Source: Bradyrhizobium niftali (lineage in GTDB: Bacteria; Pseudomonadota; Alphaproteobacteria; Rhizobiales; Xanthobacteraceae). From it: 64,000 nt of DNA. Below the pieces are notes generated by a model. That model did not search any database, was not told the DNA's origin, and was given only the letters and a program-made list of their open reading frames with translations. The DNA lies in contig NZ_SPQT01000010.1 of the NCBI RefSeq assembly GCF_004571025.1, positions 180,033 through 244,032 on the forward strand, in the 5' to 3' direction. Each line of letters begins with the position of its first letter. The stretch's first letter is position 1. Positions 8,074-15,920 of the stretch are shown piece by piece. Position numbers and translations under genes: made by a program.

Positions 8074-8468
8074 GCGGGGACGGCTTCGCTGATCTCGTCG
8101 TCGAGCTCGTCATCGAGCGGTGCAAGCACCGAGAGCGGCTTGGTCGACAGCGTGATCGGCTTGCGGCCTCCCGACAGCGACGGCGAGGATTTGGTTACGC
8201 TTTCGCGTGACAGCGCGTAGAGCGTCGAGCCGACACGGCCGCCGTTCTCGATCAGGTCGCGCTCGCTGCAGCTGCCTGCGATCGCAACCGCCAGCGAATG
8301 CAAATGGCTGCGGCGATAGCAGAACAGCGCCAGCTTCGCGCGTGCGTCAGGGGAAACACTCTCAACCAGCCTCGGCAGTCCGCTCGCGCTGGCGCGATAC
8401 ATTTCGCCAAGGAGCTCGTCGCGGACCGGGCAGAAATCGCTTTCAAAGGCGTCGCGGCTTGAAAACAT
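8070..8468 (-). CDS. conserved hypothetical protein, soluble
   Basis: A 132-residue soluble protein with no family I can name. It begins MFSSRDAFESDFCPVRDELLGEMY, has a central mainly helical part (LPRLVESVSPDARAKLALFCYRRSHLHSLAVAIAGSC) and ends in an acidic tail (DDELDDEISEAVPA). The ATG at 8468 is preceded by GGGAGAATTGCA. A longer reading from 8504 would add only low-complexity residues. The codon use and helical middle argue for a real gene. Confidence 0.65.
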   Translation of the reverse strand: MFSSRDAFESDFCPVRDELLGEMYRASASGLPRLVESVSPDARAKLALFCYRRSHLHSLAVAIAGSCSERDLIENGGRVGSTLYALSRESVTKSSPSLSGGRKPITLSTKPLSVLAPLDDELDDEISEAVPA

Positions 8469-8603
8469 TGCAATTCTCCCTCGTGTGGGGAAGATGCAGC
8501 GCAATTCTCTAACGAAAGGTTAACCACCCGGGACGGTAGTCACCCGGGGTGCTCGCGCGCTCCCCGCGAATCAGAGGGGGGCCGCAGGCGACTTCCCTGC
8601 GGC

Positions 8604-8720
8604 CATCCTTCGAGACGCCCGCCTTCGGCGGGCCCTCAGGATGAGGTTTTGATTCGCGGCGAAATGCCAGACCCTCATGGTGAGGAGCGCCGCCTTACGG
8701 CGCGTCTCGAACCATGAAGG
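8604..8720. repeat. dispersed palindromic repeat, CATCCTTCGAGACGC family, two hairpins
   Basis: Two hairpin units lie side by side: catccttcgagacgc...ctcaggatgagg (8604-8646) and ctcatggtgagg...cgtctcgaaccatgaagg (about 8674-8720). A relative is at 43438-43585. It fills the space between two convergent or tandem minus genes and contains no coding frame I believe. Confidence 0.75.
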
Positions 8721-8744
8721 CCAAGCAGCCAGCCGTAGCTGCCC

Positions 8745-9131
8745 TCAGTTCGCCGCCATGTAGATGGAGAGGCCGAACCCGGTGAGATGGTGCAGCGCCT
8801 GATCGATACCGATCAGGGTCCAGAACCAGGGATGTGCGAGGTCGACACCGAAATTGGCCGAGACGAAGCCCTTGGCCCGGTCGATCGTGATGTGGATCAC
8901 GAAATCGATCAGCGCCACGAACCAGAATTTCGGCGCCACGATCAGGATCAGTGGCAGCGCTACCGCAAGGTGAATCAGGCAATGCACCAGGAGCGGCAGG
9001 GCCCAGCCGTGCTTCTGGTCCTTGCCATGCGCCATCCAGGCGGTCTGGAGGACGAAATCAGCGATGATGTGCTTGAACGTGAGCAACAACATCCAGCCAA
9101 TGAGCGCCTCAACCGGAACCGCCGATGACAT
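8745..9131 (-). CDS. DUF3307 family membrane protein
   Basis: A 128-residue protein of at least three hydrophobic helices (ALIGWMLLLTFKHIIADFVLQT, LLVHCLIHLAVALPLILIV, FVALIDFVIHITIDRAKG), ending DQALHHLTGFGLSIYM. The spacing of HxxxDF, HCLIH, DFVIHxxxDR and DQxLH is the DUF3307 pattern; the conserved His/Asp pairs within helices suggest a metal or proton role, but no function is established. Start at 9131 chosen; an in-frame start at 9173 would add 14 residues. Confidence 0.8.
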   Translation of the reverse strand: MSSAVPVEALIGWMLLLTFKHIIADFVLQTAWMAHGKDQKHGWALPLLVHCLIHLAVALPLILIVAPKFWFVALIDFVIHITIDRAKGFVSANFGVDLAHPWFWTLIGIDQALHHLTGFGLSIYMAAN

Positions 9132-9497
9132 GGGTGGAAACGACAAAGCTGACGCCCTCATTGACGTGATCAAGAAAGATTGGAGCGTTCAGCGCAACTT
9201 CTTCTTGGGCCGGTCAAATCGCCGGGACCTCTGATTTATGACACCTCCCGCGGCGGAATGCAGCCGGGGGGAACCGGAAAATCGCCAACTGTGGCTAACT
9301 GGTGATAGCATGACCAATCGCCGCGCCGGCGCCGAGTAAGGTTACCTTCGGCTCGAAATTTGCATTCCGTGACCTTAGCGCTATCATTGGCGGTAGAGAA
9401 TATCGTTCTTTTTTCAGGCGTTTACGAATTGCAGGGCCGCACGCAGCGATCAGATCCGCGAGCCGCCCGAGACCCAGAATAGGGCCAGAGTGCTGCC
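9132..9497. other. 366-base intergenic region
   Basis: It holds the presumed promoters for the divergent DUF3307 gene and TAXI gene. It is richer in A/T than its surroundings around 9340-9430. A 34-codon + frame from 9130 is present but has no support. No hairpin terminator or strong inverted repeat is seen. Confidence 0.5.
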
Positions 9498-10943
9498 ATG
9501 AGTACTGGAGGCCCGACCACATTGTCGGTCGAACCACCGCCCCGGCGTCCCAAGGTGATCAAGACCAATCAGCAGCAAGTCCTGCTGTACGTCGTGCTGA
9601 CCCTGCTGCTGTCGCTTGCCACCGTCTGGGCCGGGCGCACGCTGGTGCACAATTCGGAGACGCTGACCTTTGCCGTCGGCGCACCCAACAGCGACGAGGC
9701 GCTGTTCGCGGCCAAGCTCGCCGCACTGCTGAAGAACAACGCCTCGCGCTTCCGCATCAAGATCGTCAACAACCCTGACAATGCCAAGGCGCTCGCCCAG
9801 TTCGACCGCAAGCAAGCCGATCTCGCCGTGCTGCGCACCGACGCCAAGGTGCCGCTGCGGGCGCGCACGCTCGCGATCCTCGAGCACGATCTCGTCCTCC
9901 TGCTCGGACCCGGCAACAAGAAGATCAAGTCGCTTGCCGAGCTGAAGAAGAAGAAGGTCGCAGTCCTCGCCGAGAACGAATCCTCGCTCGCCTTCGTCCG
10001 CAGCATCCTCGACATCCCCGACGGTCCGGACGCCGCGAAAATCCAGATGGCGCCGCAGGGCGCAACGCTCGACAAGCTGTTTGCGCCGGCGAACGGCTTC
10101 GGTGCGGTGATCGCCATTGTCCACACCTCGAAAGCGGTGCGGGACAAGGCCTATGAGCAGGTCGCCAAACGCGGCGGCTTCACGCTCAACGCGATCGACG
10201 AGACCAAGACGCTGGCGCGCAAATTCCCCGGCATTTCCGACGAGACGCTGACGGCTGGCACGCTGTCGACCTCACCTGAAATTCCCGACGACGATCTCGA
10301 AACGATCGGGCTCGAATGGCTGCTGGTCGCGCAATCCAGGATGTCGGCGACCACGGCGGGCGAACTGGCGCGAACCGTCTATGAGAACAAGTCCGCCCTC
10401 GGGCTCGACAGCGGCTTCGCCAGCAGGATCGAGCCGGCCTCCGTCGAGAAGGACGCCTATGTGATGGCGCATCAGGGCGCGGCCGATTACATCAACGACG
10501 ACACCAAGTCGTTCATGGATAAGTACAGCGACCTGATGTATCTCGGCGCCGCCGCGCTCAGCGTCATCGGCTCGATCTTCGCCGCGATCTACGCCAAGAT
10601 CACCCGGATCGCGCCGGAGAAGGCCAGCGAGCTCTCCACCGCCATCCTCGACATCGGCGAGCGCATCGAGCACGCCCACTCGCTGGATCAGCTCGAATGT
10701 CTCCAGGACGAGCTGGAAGGCATCCTGCGCGGCGCGGTCATCGGGCTCCGGGACGGCACGATCAGTACCGACGGGCTCGACACCTTCAAGCTCGGCTACG
10801 AATTCGTCCGCGACGAGATCGGCATGCGTCGCGACTACCTGAAACGTCGTGCCGGCGAGATCGACAAGACCGCCCACGATGCCGGCCCGCCGCCGCACGA
10901 CGACAGCAACGTCGTGGTGGTCAAGACCGCGCAGAGCGCTTGA
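9498..10943 (+). CDS. TAXI family TRAP-type solute-binding protein, membrane anchored
   Basis: A 481-residue protein. An N-terminal uncleaved helix (VLLYVVLTLLLSLATVWAG, near 28-46) is followed by a TAXI-type binding domain (LTFAVGAPNSDEALFAAKLAALLK, DLAVLRTDAKVPLRARTLAILEHDLVLLLG, KSLAELKKKKVAVL). A second membrane helix (LMYLGAAALSVIGSIFAAIYA) is followed by a cytoplasmic helical tail of about 110 residues. TRAP permease genes (dctQM or fused) are absent nearby, so this is an orphan receptor. The tail makes a signalling or docking role as likely as transport; this is inference. Confidence 0.85.
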   Translation: MSTGGPTTLSVEPPPRRPKVIKTNQQQVLLYVVLTLLLSLATVWAGRTLVHNSETLTFAVGAPNSDEALFAAKLAALLKNNASRFRIKIVNNPDNAKALAQFDRKQADLAVLRTDAKVPLRARTLAILEHDLVLLLGPGNKKIKSLAELKKKKVAVLAENESSLAFVRSILDIPDGPDAAKIQMAPQGATLDKLFAPANGFGAVIAIVHTSKAVRDKAYEQVAKRGGFTLNAIDETKTLARKFPGISDETLTAGTLSTSPEIPDDDLETIGLEWLLVAQSRMSATTAGELARTVYENKSALGLDSGFASRIEPASVEKDAYVMAHQGAADYINDDTKSFMDKYSDLMYLGAAALSVIGSIFAAIYAKITRIAPEKASELSTAILDIGERIEHAHSLDQLECLQDELEGILRGAVIGLRDGTISTDGLDTFKLGYEFVRDEIGMRRDYLKRRAGEIDKTAHDAGPPPHDDSNVVVVKTAQSA

Positions 10944-11066
10944 TCCGCCGGGCCGGCGCCCTCAGGGCGGGGCTGGCTGAAGCCTTGCCGCTGGATCGAC
11001 GGCCGGAACTCTGGAACCCTCCCGATCCGCAACCGTTGGTTTCCGGATACAGCCGGAGAACGCGCC

Positions 11067-11285
11067 ATGCGTATGCTCCTCGTGATCTGCCTCCTGGGAA
11101 TGCTGGCAGCGGTTGGATATTTCGCTTATTCAGCGATGGCGATCGAAGGCGAGCCGATCCCGACGGAAGGCTATGTGGCCCTCGCGCTGGGGGCGGGATT
11201 TTCCCTCGTCGTCGGCGTCGGCCTGATGGTCCTGCTGTTCTTCAGCAGCCGCCGCGGCTACGACGAGCCGCCGCATTTCCGGTAG
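11067..11285 (+). CDS. small two-helix membrane protein
   Basis: A 72-residue protein with two hydrophobic helices (LLVICLLGMLAAVGYFAYSAMA and VALALGAGFSLVVGVGLMVLLFF) and a short charged tail SSRRGYDEPPHFR. GGAGAACGCGCC precedes the ATG. It is conserved-looking, but I recognise no family. It lies between the TAXI protein and the K+ channel on the same strand. Confidence 0.7.
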   Translation: MRMLLVICLLGMLAAVGYFAYSAMAIEGEPIPTEGYVALALGAGFSLVVGVGLMVLLFFSSRRGYDEPPHFR

Positions 11286-11430
11286 CGGCTCGGCCGGCTG
11301 GCGCACCCCGCCTTCGTCTCCCCATTTGCCGCGGCCCGCGCCCGTCGTTGACGGCCTCGGCCCGGGCGGGCACTTTGGCAGCGAAGTCCCAGCCGGGACC
11401 GCAAAAGCCACCACCGAGCCGCCTTCCCGC

Positions 11431-12540
11431 ATGTCCAAGCCGCTGATCTCCGCACTGGCCCAGTTCGTGGCCGCCACGGCCGGCCGCAACATGACCAAGG
11501 CGGCCTATGTGGCGGTCGGTGTCGGCGTGCTCAGCATGGTGCTGCTGACGGTTGGCCCGGCCTATGAGACCGCGCCCCGCTGGGTCGATGCCCTGCTCTG
11601 GGCCTGCCTCGCCTATTTCGTGTTCGAATGGGTCGTCCGGCTGCGCCACATGAGGCGAACCGAGCGCCTTGCGCTGTACATGTCCTCCTCCGCCGGCACC
11701 GTCGATGCGATCGGAGCGCTGGCCGTGCCGGTCGCGCTGATGCTCGGCGTCGAGCTGCGGACGGCCTGGCTGCTCAGCGTGCTCTGGGTGCTGAAGGTGG
11801 TGCCGGGCATTCCGGGCCTGCGCCAGCTGCGCCGCGTCCTGGTGCTTGAATCGGGGCCGCTGGTCAGCGTGCTCGTGATCTTCCTGATGGTGGTTTTCCT
11901 CGCCTCCGTCGCCGAATATTTCCTGGAGCGGGACGTGCAGCCGCAGACCTTCGGCAGCGTGCCGGCGGCGCTGTGGTGGGCGGTGGTGACCTTGACGACG
12001 ACCGGCTATGGCGACGTCGTGCCGGTGACGCCTCTGGGACGCATGGTGGCGGCGCTGGTGATGATCTCCGGCCTCGGCGTGTTCGGCCTCTGGACCGGTA
12101 TCCTGGCCACCGGCTTTGCCGCGGAGACCCGGCGCGACAATTTCCTCAAGACCTGGGAATCCGTCAGCAAGGTGCCGTTCTTCGCAGCGCTTGGACCGGC
12201 GGCCATCGCCGACGTCACCCACATGCTGCGCACCATGGAGCTGCCGGCGCGCACCATGATCATCCGCAAGGGCGCGCAGGGCGACTGCATGTATTTCATC
12301 GCCGCAGGTGAGGTCGAGGTCGACCTGCCGGGCAAGAAGGTGCAGCTCGGCGAAGGCGCCTTCTTCGGCGAGATGGCACTGCTCGGCAACAACATGCGCG
12401 GCGCCAATGTCTCGACCACGAAGGTGTCGCGGCTCCTGGTGCTCGACCTCGTCGATTTCCGCGTGCTGATGGCGCGGCATCCGGATCTCGCCGAGACCAT
12501 CGACGCCGAGGCGAAACGGCGCACGCTCGAGAACAAGTAA
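11431..12540 (+). CDS. cyclic nucleotide-gated K+ channel, MloK1-like
   Basis: A 369-residue channel. Membrane helices S1-S4 lie between about 25 and 145, the pore follows with the K+ selectivity filter TTTGYGD at about 189-195, and S6 is AALVMISGLGVFGLWTGILATGF. A C-terminal cyclic-nucleotide-binding domain (about 240-355) contains GEGAFFGEMALLGNNMRGANVS, with the Glu and Arg that bind cAMP phosphate/ribose. Length, ERDVQPQTFGSVP before the pore and overall plan match Mesorhizobium loti MloK1. No charged S4 repeat is seen, so it is probably not voltage-gated. The ATG at 11431 gives the family length; a TTG at 11326 would add an unlikely Pro/Gly-rich leader. Confidence 0.9.
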   Translation: MSKPLISALAQFVAATAGRNMTKAAYVAVGVGVLSMVLLTVGPAYETAPRWVDALLWACLAYFVFEWVVRLRHMRRTERLALYMSSSAGTVDAIGALAVPVALMLGVELRTAWLLSVLWVLKVVPGIPGLRQLRRVLVLESGPLVSVLVIFLMVVFLASVAEYFLERDVQPQTFGSVPAALWWAVVTLTTTGYGDVVPVTPLGRMVAALVMISGLGVFGLWTGILATGFAAETRRDNFLKTWESVSKVPFFAALGPAAIADVTHMLRTMELPARTMIIRKGAQGDCMYFIAAGEVEVDLPGKKVQLGEGAFFGEMALLGNNMRGANVSTTKVSRLLVLDLVDFRVLMARHPDLAETIDAEAKRRTLENK

Positions 12541-12552
12541 ACGGAGACAAGA

Positions 12553-13338
12553 ATGTCCGATACCGCCGAGGCGGCCAGCGGCCCCGTGCTCGACATCGAC
12601 GGCGCGCGCGCCACCATCCGCCTCAACCGTCCCAAGCATCTCAACCGGCTCCAGGCCGAAGACCTCGGCGAGCTCGTCAAACTGTTCGACCGGATCGAGG
12701 CTGATCCTGCGATCCGCGTGCTGGTGCTGACCGGCACCGGGCGCGCCTTCTCGGCGGGCTACGATCTGAATTCGGTCGCCGAGCGCGCGGTGAGCGCCAA
12801 CGAGCAGCAGAGCGCTGGCTCCGCCTTCGAGGTGGTCGTCAACCGGCTGGAGGATCTCGGCGTACCGACGATCTGCCGGCTCAATGGCGGCGTCTATGGC
12901 GGCTCGACCGACCTCGCGCTCGCCTGCGATTTCCGCATCGGCGTCGACACCGCCGAGATGTTCATGCCGGCGGCGCGGCTCGGGCTGCACTATTACAGGA
13001 GCGGCATCAAACGCTACGTGACGCGGCTCGGCGTCGACAATGCCAAGAGGCTGTTCCTGACCGCGCAGAAGATCAGCGCGCCGGAGATGCTGCGCATCGG
13101 CTATCTCACCGCCATGGTGCCGGTGGAATTCCTGGACGAGGAGGTCGACAAGCTCGCCGGCGTCCTCGCCGGCAACGCGCCACAGGCGATGCGCGGCATG
13201 AAGCACGCCATCAACGAGTTCGCCCGCGGCGAATTGGACGAACAAGCCGCCGACCAGCGCCACCGCGACAGCATGCGCGGCGACGAGATCAAGGAAGGCA
13301 TCAAGGCGTTCGCGGAGAAGCGAGCGCCCAAATTCTGA
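12553..13338 (+). CDS. enoyl-CoA hydratase/isomerase family protein
   Basis: A 261-residue crotonase-fold protein. The oxyanion-hole segments FSAGYDLNS and GVYGGSTDLALACDF are present, but the residue equivalent to Glu144 is Asp (STDLALA) and the Glu164 position is Ala (FMPAARLG), so ordinary hydratase activity is doubtful. It may be an isomerase, thioesterase or hydrolase of this superfamily. It starts 12 bases after the channel gene, with GGAGACAAGA before the ATG, and is probably cotranscribed. Confidence 0.85.
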   Translation: MSDTAEAASGPVLDIDGARATIRLNRPKHLNRLQAEDLGELVKLFDRIEADPAIRVLVLTGTGRAFSAGYDLNSVAERAVSANEQQSAGSAFEVVVNRLEDLGVPTICRLNGGVYGGSTDLALACDFRIGVDTAEMFMPAARLGLHYYRSGIKRYVTRLGVDNAKRLFLTAQKISAPEMLRIGYLTAMVPVEFLDEEVDKLAGVLAGNAPQAMRGMKHAINEFARGELDEQAADQRHRDSMRGDEIKEGIKAFAEKRAPKF

Positions 13339-13764
13339 TCACGCCCGCTTCGACCGCATCGCGCGCACCTGTGTGAGCTTGGGATCGCGGACGAGCGCCT
13401 GGTAGCGTTTGCTGTCGACGGCGTAAATCGCGATCCGGCCCTCACTGTCGGCATGAACGCCCCAGCCAAAGCGCTTGCCGAGGCTCGACGCCCTCATGCA
13501 CGCCTGCCCCCGGGAGAAGAACGCTTCACGGGCCGCACGCTTCTCCGTCTTCGTCGCCTTCACATCGAGTTCGCGTCCCGGCGCAGACGTCGCGAAGATC
13601 ACGTCGTCGGACGTGTATTTGTAGGGCGCCTTGGCGATCATCTCGTATTGCAGGCACGCCACCGTCTGCTTTGCCCCGCGGAGCGGCGGCTCCTCGCCAG
13701 TACGCGCGGGACAGTCTTCAGCAACCCGGATGAAGGTGTTGAAGCAGTTGGTCGTGTGCATCAT
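13339..13764 (-). CDS. DUF6157 family protein
   Basis: A 141-residue protein beginning MMHTTNCFNTFIRVAEDCPARTGEEPP and containing LQYEMIAKAPYKYTSDDVIF, the hallmark of DUF6157. The C-terminal part (FFSRGQACMRASSLGKRFGWGVHADSEGRIAIY) is also typical. The function is unknown. The stop abuts the crotonase stop on the other strand, and its 5' end lies close behind the GST stop, suggesting transcription with the GST under the WYL regulator. Confidence 0.8.
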   Translation of the reverse strand: MMHTTNCFNTFIRVAEDCPARTGEEPPLRGAKQTVACLQYEMIAKAPYKYTSDDVIFATSAPGRELDVKATKTEKRAAREAFFSRGQACMRASSLGKRFGWGVHADSEGRIAIYAVDSKRYQALVRDPKLTQVRAMRSKRA

Positions 13765-13781
13765 CTGCAACCCCGGATCAT

Positions 13782-14426
13782 TCAACCACCAACAGCCGCC
13801 GCATGCTGGGCCGCCATCTCGTCATCCGCCGCATTGATGCGCTGGAACGCGGGCCGCGATGTCATGCGCTCGGCGTAGCGGACGAAGACGTCCTTTTTCG
13901 GCACGATGCCGAACATCATCGTCCAGCTGAACGCGACGCCCCACAGGACATCCGCAGCGGTCATGCGCTCGCCGAGGAGATACGGCCCCTTCGACAGTTG
14001 CGCCTCGAGCGCGCCGAGCATGGTGTCGTAGTCGGCATAGGGCGATTGCGTGATCGGCGCCGGCTCGCGCTGCATGAACTTGTCGATCAAAGCCGGCTCG
14101 AACGATGCGCCGTAATAGGCGATCCAGCGCAGATAGGGGCCGCGCAGCGGATCGTTCAGCGCGGGCGTCAATCCGGCCTGCGGAAACAGGTCGGCGAGGT
14201 AGATGGTGATCGCGACCTGTTCGGTCACCAGCGCATCGCGATGGCGGATCGCCGGCACCTTGCCGAGCGGGTTGATTGCGAGATAAGCGCCCTGCCGCTG
14301 CTCGCCGGCCTTCATGTTGAGGACATGGAGATCGTAGGGAGCCCCCAGTTCCTCCAGCAGCACCCGCGTGCCGGTGGCGCGGCTTTGCGGCGAATAATAC
14401 AGGGTGATGCGGTTCGGATCGGTCAT
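13782..14426 (-). CDS. glutathione S-transferase
   Basis: A 214-residue GST. The N-terminal thioredoxin fold reads ITLYYSPQSRATGTRVLLEELGAPYDLHVL with Ser as the likely GSH-activating residue, then NPLGKVPAI with the cis-Pro and the helical C-terminal domain LLGERMTAADVLWGVAFSWTM. It runs divergently from a WYL regulator with an 11-bp-arm operator between them. The related pair at 5894/7046 repeats the GST plus YafY arrangement. Confidence 0.87.
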   Translation of the reverse strand: MTDPNRITLYYSPQSRATGTRVLLEELGAPYDLHVLNMKAGEQRQGAYLAINPLGKVPAIRHRDALVTEQVAITIYLADLFPQAGLTPALNDPLRGPYLRWIAYYGASFEPALIDKFMQREPAPITQSPYADYDTMLGALEAQLSKGPYLLGERMTAADVLWGVAFSWTMMFGIVPKKDVFVRYAERMTSRPAFQRINAADDEMAAQHAAAVGG

Positions 14427-14474
14427 GGCAGGTCTCCTCGGGCGCCGCCTGGCGGTGTGCACCTTGTAGCGGTT

Positions 14475-14501
14475 CATACCTGACATCCTGTGTCAGGTAT
14501 G
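14475..14501. promoter_or_regulatory. operator of the WYL regulator/GST divergent pair
   Basis: Perfect 11-base inverted arms catacctgaca and tgtcaggtatg flank the 5-base spacer tcctg. It lies 13 bases before the regulator start and 49 before the GST start, so a bound protein could control both promoters. The atcctgtgtcag core resembles 6969-6990. Confidence 0.8.
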
Positions 14502-14513
14502 GTTTAAGGGATC

Positions 14514-15494
14514 ATGCGCGCGAGCCGGATGCTGTCGATCCTCACCACCCTCCAGGCCAGGGGGCAAGTCACCGCGCCCGAGCTCGCGGAGGCCTGCGAG
14601 GTGTCGGTGCGCACGATCTATCGCGACATCGACGCACTCGCGGCATCAGGCGTCCCTGTCTATGCCGACCGCGGCGCGGAGGGCGGCTATCGCCTGCTCG
14701 ACGGCTATCGCGTGCGGCTGAACGGCCTGTCGCAGAACGAGGCGGAAGCGCTGTTCCTGACCGGGTTGCCGGGGCCGGCGGCAGCGCTCGGGCTGGATGC
14801 AGCGATGATCGCCGCGCAGAACAAGCTGATGGCGGCGCTGCCCGCCAATCTGCGCGAGGACGCCGGGCGGATGCAGGAGCGTTTTCACCTCGACGCCCCC
14901 GGCTGGTTCGGCGAGGCGGAGGAGCCAAAGCATCTGCGCGCCATTGCCGGCGCGGCTCTGCGCGGGACGCTGATCAAGATCCGCTACCAGAGCTGGCGCG
15001 CCGAGAAGCAGCGCCGCGTGGCGCCGCTCGGCCTCGTGCTGAAGGGCGGCAGCTGGTATCTCGCAGGACAGGTCGACGGCAGCGTGCGCACCTATCGCGT
15101 CGCGCGCGTGCTCGATTGCACGGCGCTCGACGACCGCTTCGATCGTCCCGCCGATTTCGATCTCGCCGCCTATTGGCAGGCCGCGACGCTGCGCCTCGAG
15201 GCCGAGATGCATCCGAATGTCGCGGTCGTGCGGCTGTCGCCGTTCGGCGTCAAAATGCTCGACGCGCTGAGCCAGCCTTACGTCAGGGCGCGCACGCAGA
15301 TCGAAGACGCCGCCGACGCGGACGGCTGGCGCATCGCCAGAGTGCCGACCGGCAAGACGTCATGGCACGCCGCGGCCGAATTGCTGCGGCTCGGTCCCGA
15401 GGCCGAGGTGCTGGAGCCCGCCGATCTCCGCGAGACAATGGCCGAGCTGACGCAGGCAATGGCCGCGCGCTATCGCGCGGCGCGGAAAGCATGA
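14514..15494 (+). CDS. YafY/DeoR-like HTH and WYL-domain transcriptional regulator
   Basis: A 326-residue regulator. The winged helix (RMLSILTTLQARGQVTAPELAEACEVSVRTIYRDIDALAASGVPV) is followed by the GGYRLLDGYRVRLNGLSQNEAEAL linker and a WYL-type domain (LIKIRYQSWRAEKQRRVAPLGLVLKGGSWYLAGQ), ending in a WCX-like extension. It is larger than the regulator at 7046 and has the full WYL plus C-terminal domain. It is autoregulated, if the operator at its start is its own site. Confidence 0.9.
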   Translation: MRASRMLSILTTLQARGQVTAPELAEACEVSVRTIYRDIDALAASGVPVYADRGAEGGYRLLDGYRVRLNGLSQNEAEALFLTGLPGPAAALGLDAAMIAAQNKLMAALPANLREDAGRMQERFHLDAPGWFGEAEEPKHLRAIAGAALRGTLIKIRYQSWRAEKQRRVAPLGLVLKGGSWYLAGQVDGSVRTYRVARVLDCTALDDRFDRPADFDLAAYWQAATLRLEAEMHPNVAVVRLSPFGVKMLDALSQPYVRARTQIEDAADADGWRIARVPTGKTSWHAAAELLRLGPEAEVLEPADLRETMAELTQAMAARYRAARKA

Positions 15495-15630
15495 CGGCGG
15501 CGCAACGCGCCGCAGCCGACGAAACAATCCTGAAACACGATTCCCGGCCCGCGCCGTGAACGCATTCGCATTTCGACCCGACGGAGATGCAGGGACACAA
15601 CAACGGCCTCGCGCCAACTGGAGAATGAAG

Positions 15631-15864
15631 ATGTTTCGTAAGCTTGCACTCGGTCTGATCGCTGCCGGCTCGCTCGGCGTTGCGGCTCTCGCCCCCACCG
15701 CCGCTTCGGCCCACGGCTTCCACCATCACTGGGGTCCCGGCTGGGGCTTCGGCGGAATCTACGTCAACACCGGCGTCAACAACTGCTACCAGGAGCGCGT
15801 CGTCCGGACCCGCCACGGCCTGCGCGTTCGCGTCGTGAATGTCTGCGCCTACGGTATCTACTGA
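15631..15864 (+). CDS. small secreted protein, His/Gly-rich
   Basis: A 77-residue precursor: a signal peptide (FRKLALGLIAAGSLGVAALAPTAASA, cleavage after ASA), then a mature part of about 51 residues starting HGFHHHWGPGWGFGG, with two cysteines. GGAG at 15620-15623 lies 7 bases before the ATG at 15631, which decides that start over the in-frame ATG at 15625. Similar small secreted proteins are frequent in Bradyrhizobium. The role is unknown; the HGFHHHW stretch could bind metal (inference). Confidence 0.7.
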   Translation: MFRKLALGLIAAGSLGVAALAPTAASAHGFHHHWGPGWGFGGIYVNTGVNNCYQERVVRTRHGLRVRVVNVCAYGIY

Positions 15865-15885
15865 TACTTCGCGCCGTCGACAAAG

Positions 15886-15912
15886 CCCCGATCGCTCCGC
15901 GATCGGGGTTTT
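15886..15912 (+). terminator. rho-independent terminator
   Basis: A 10-bp perfect stem (ccccgatcgc / gcgatcgggg) with loop tcc, followed by TTTT, 21 bases after the small secreted gene stop and just before the convergent desaturase stop. Confidence 0.85.
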
Positions 15913-15920
15913 GCATTTGC

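Noticed and set aside
9130..9234. 34-codon + frame starting opposite the DUF3307 gene start
   Set aside because: Too short, no ribosome site, and no sign of conservation.
11242..13263. Very long open frame on the minus strand across the K+ channel and crotonase
   Set aside because: It is antisense to two genes with clear family motifs, shows repetitive His/Arg/Gln-rich composition and has no ribosome site; a high-GC shadow frame.
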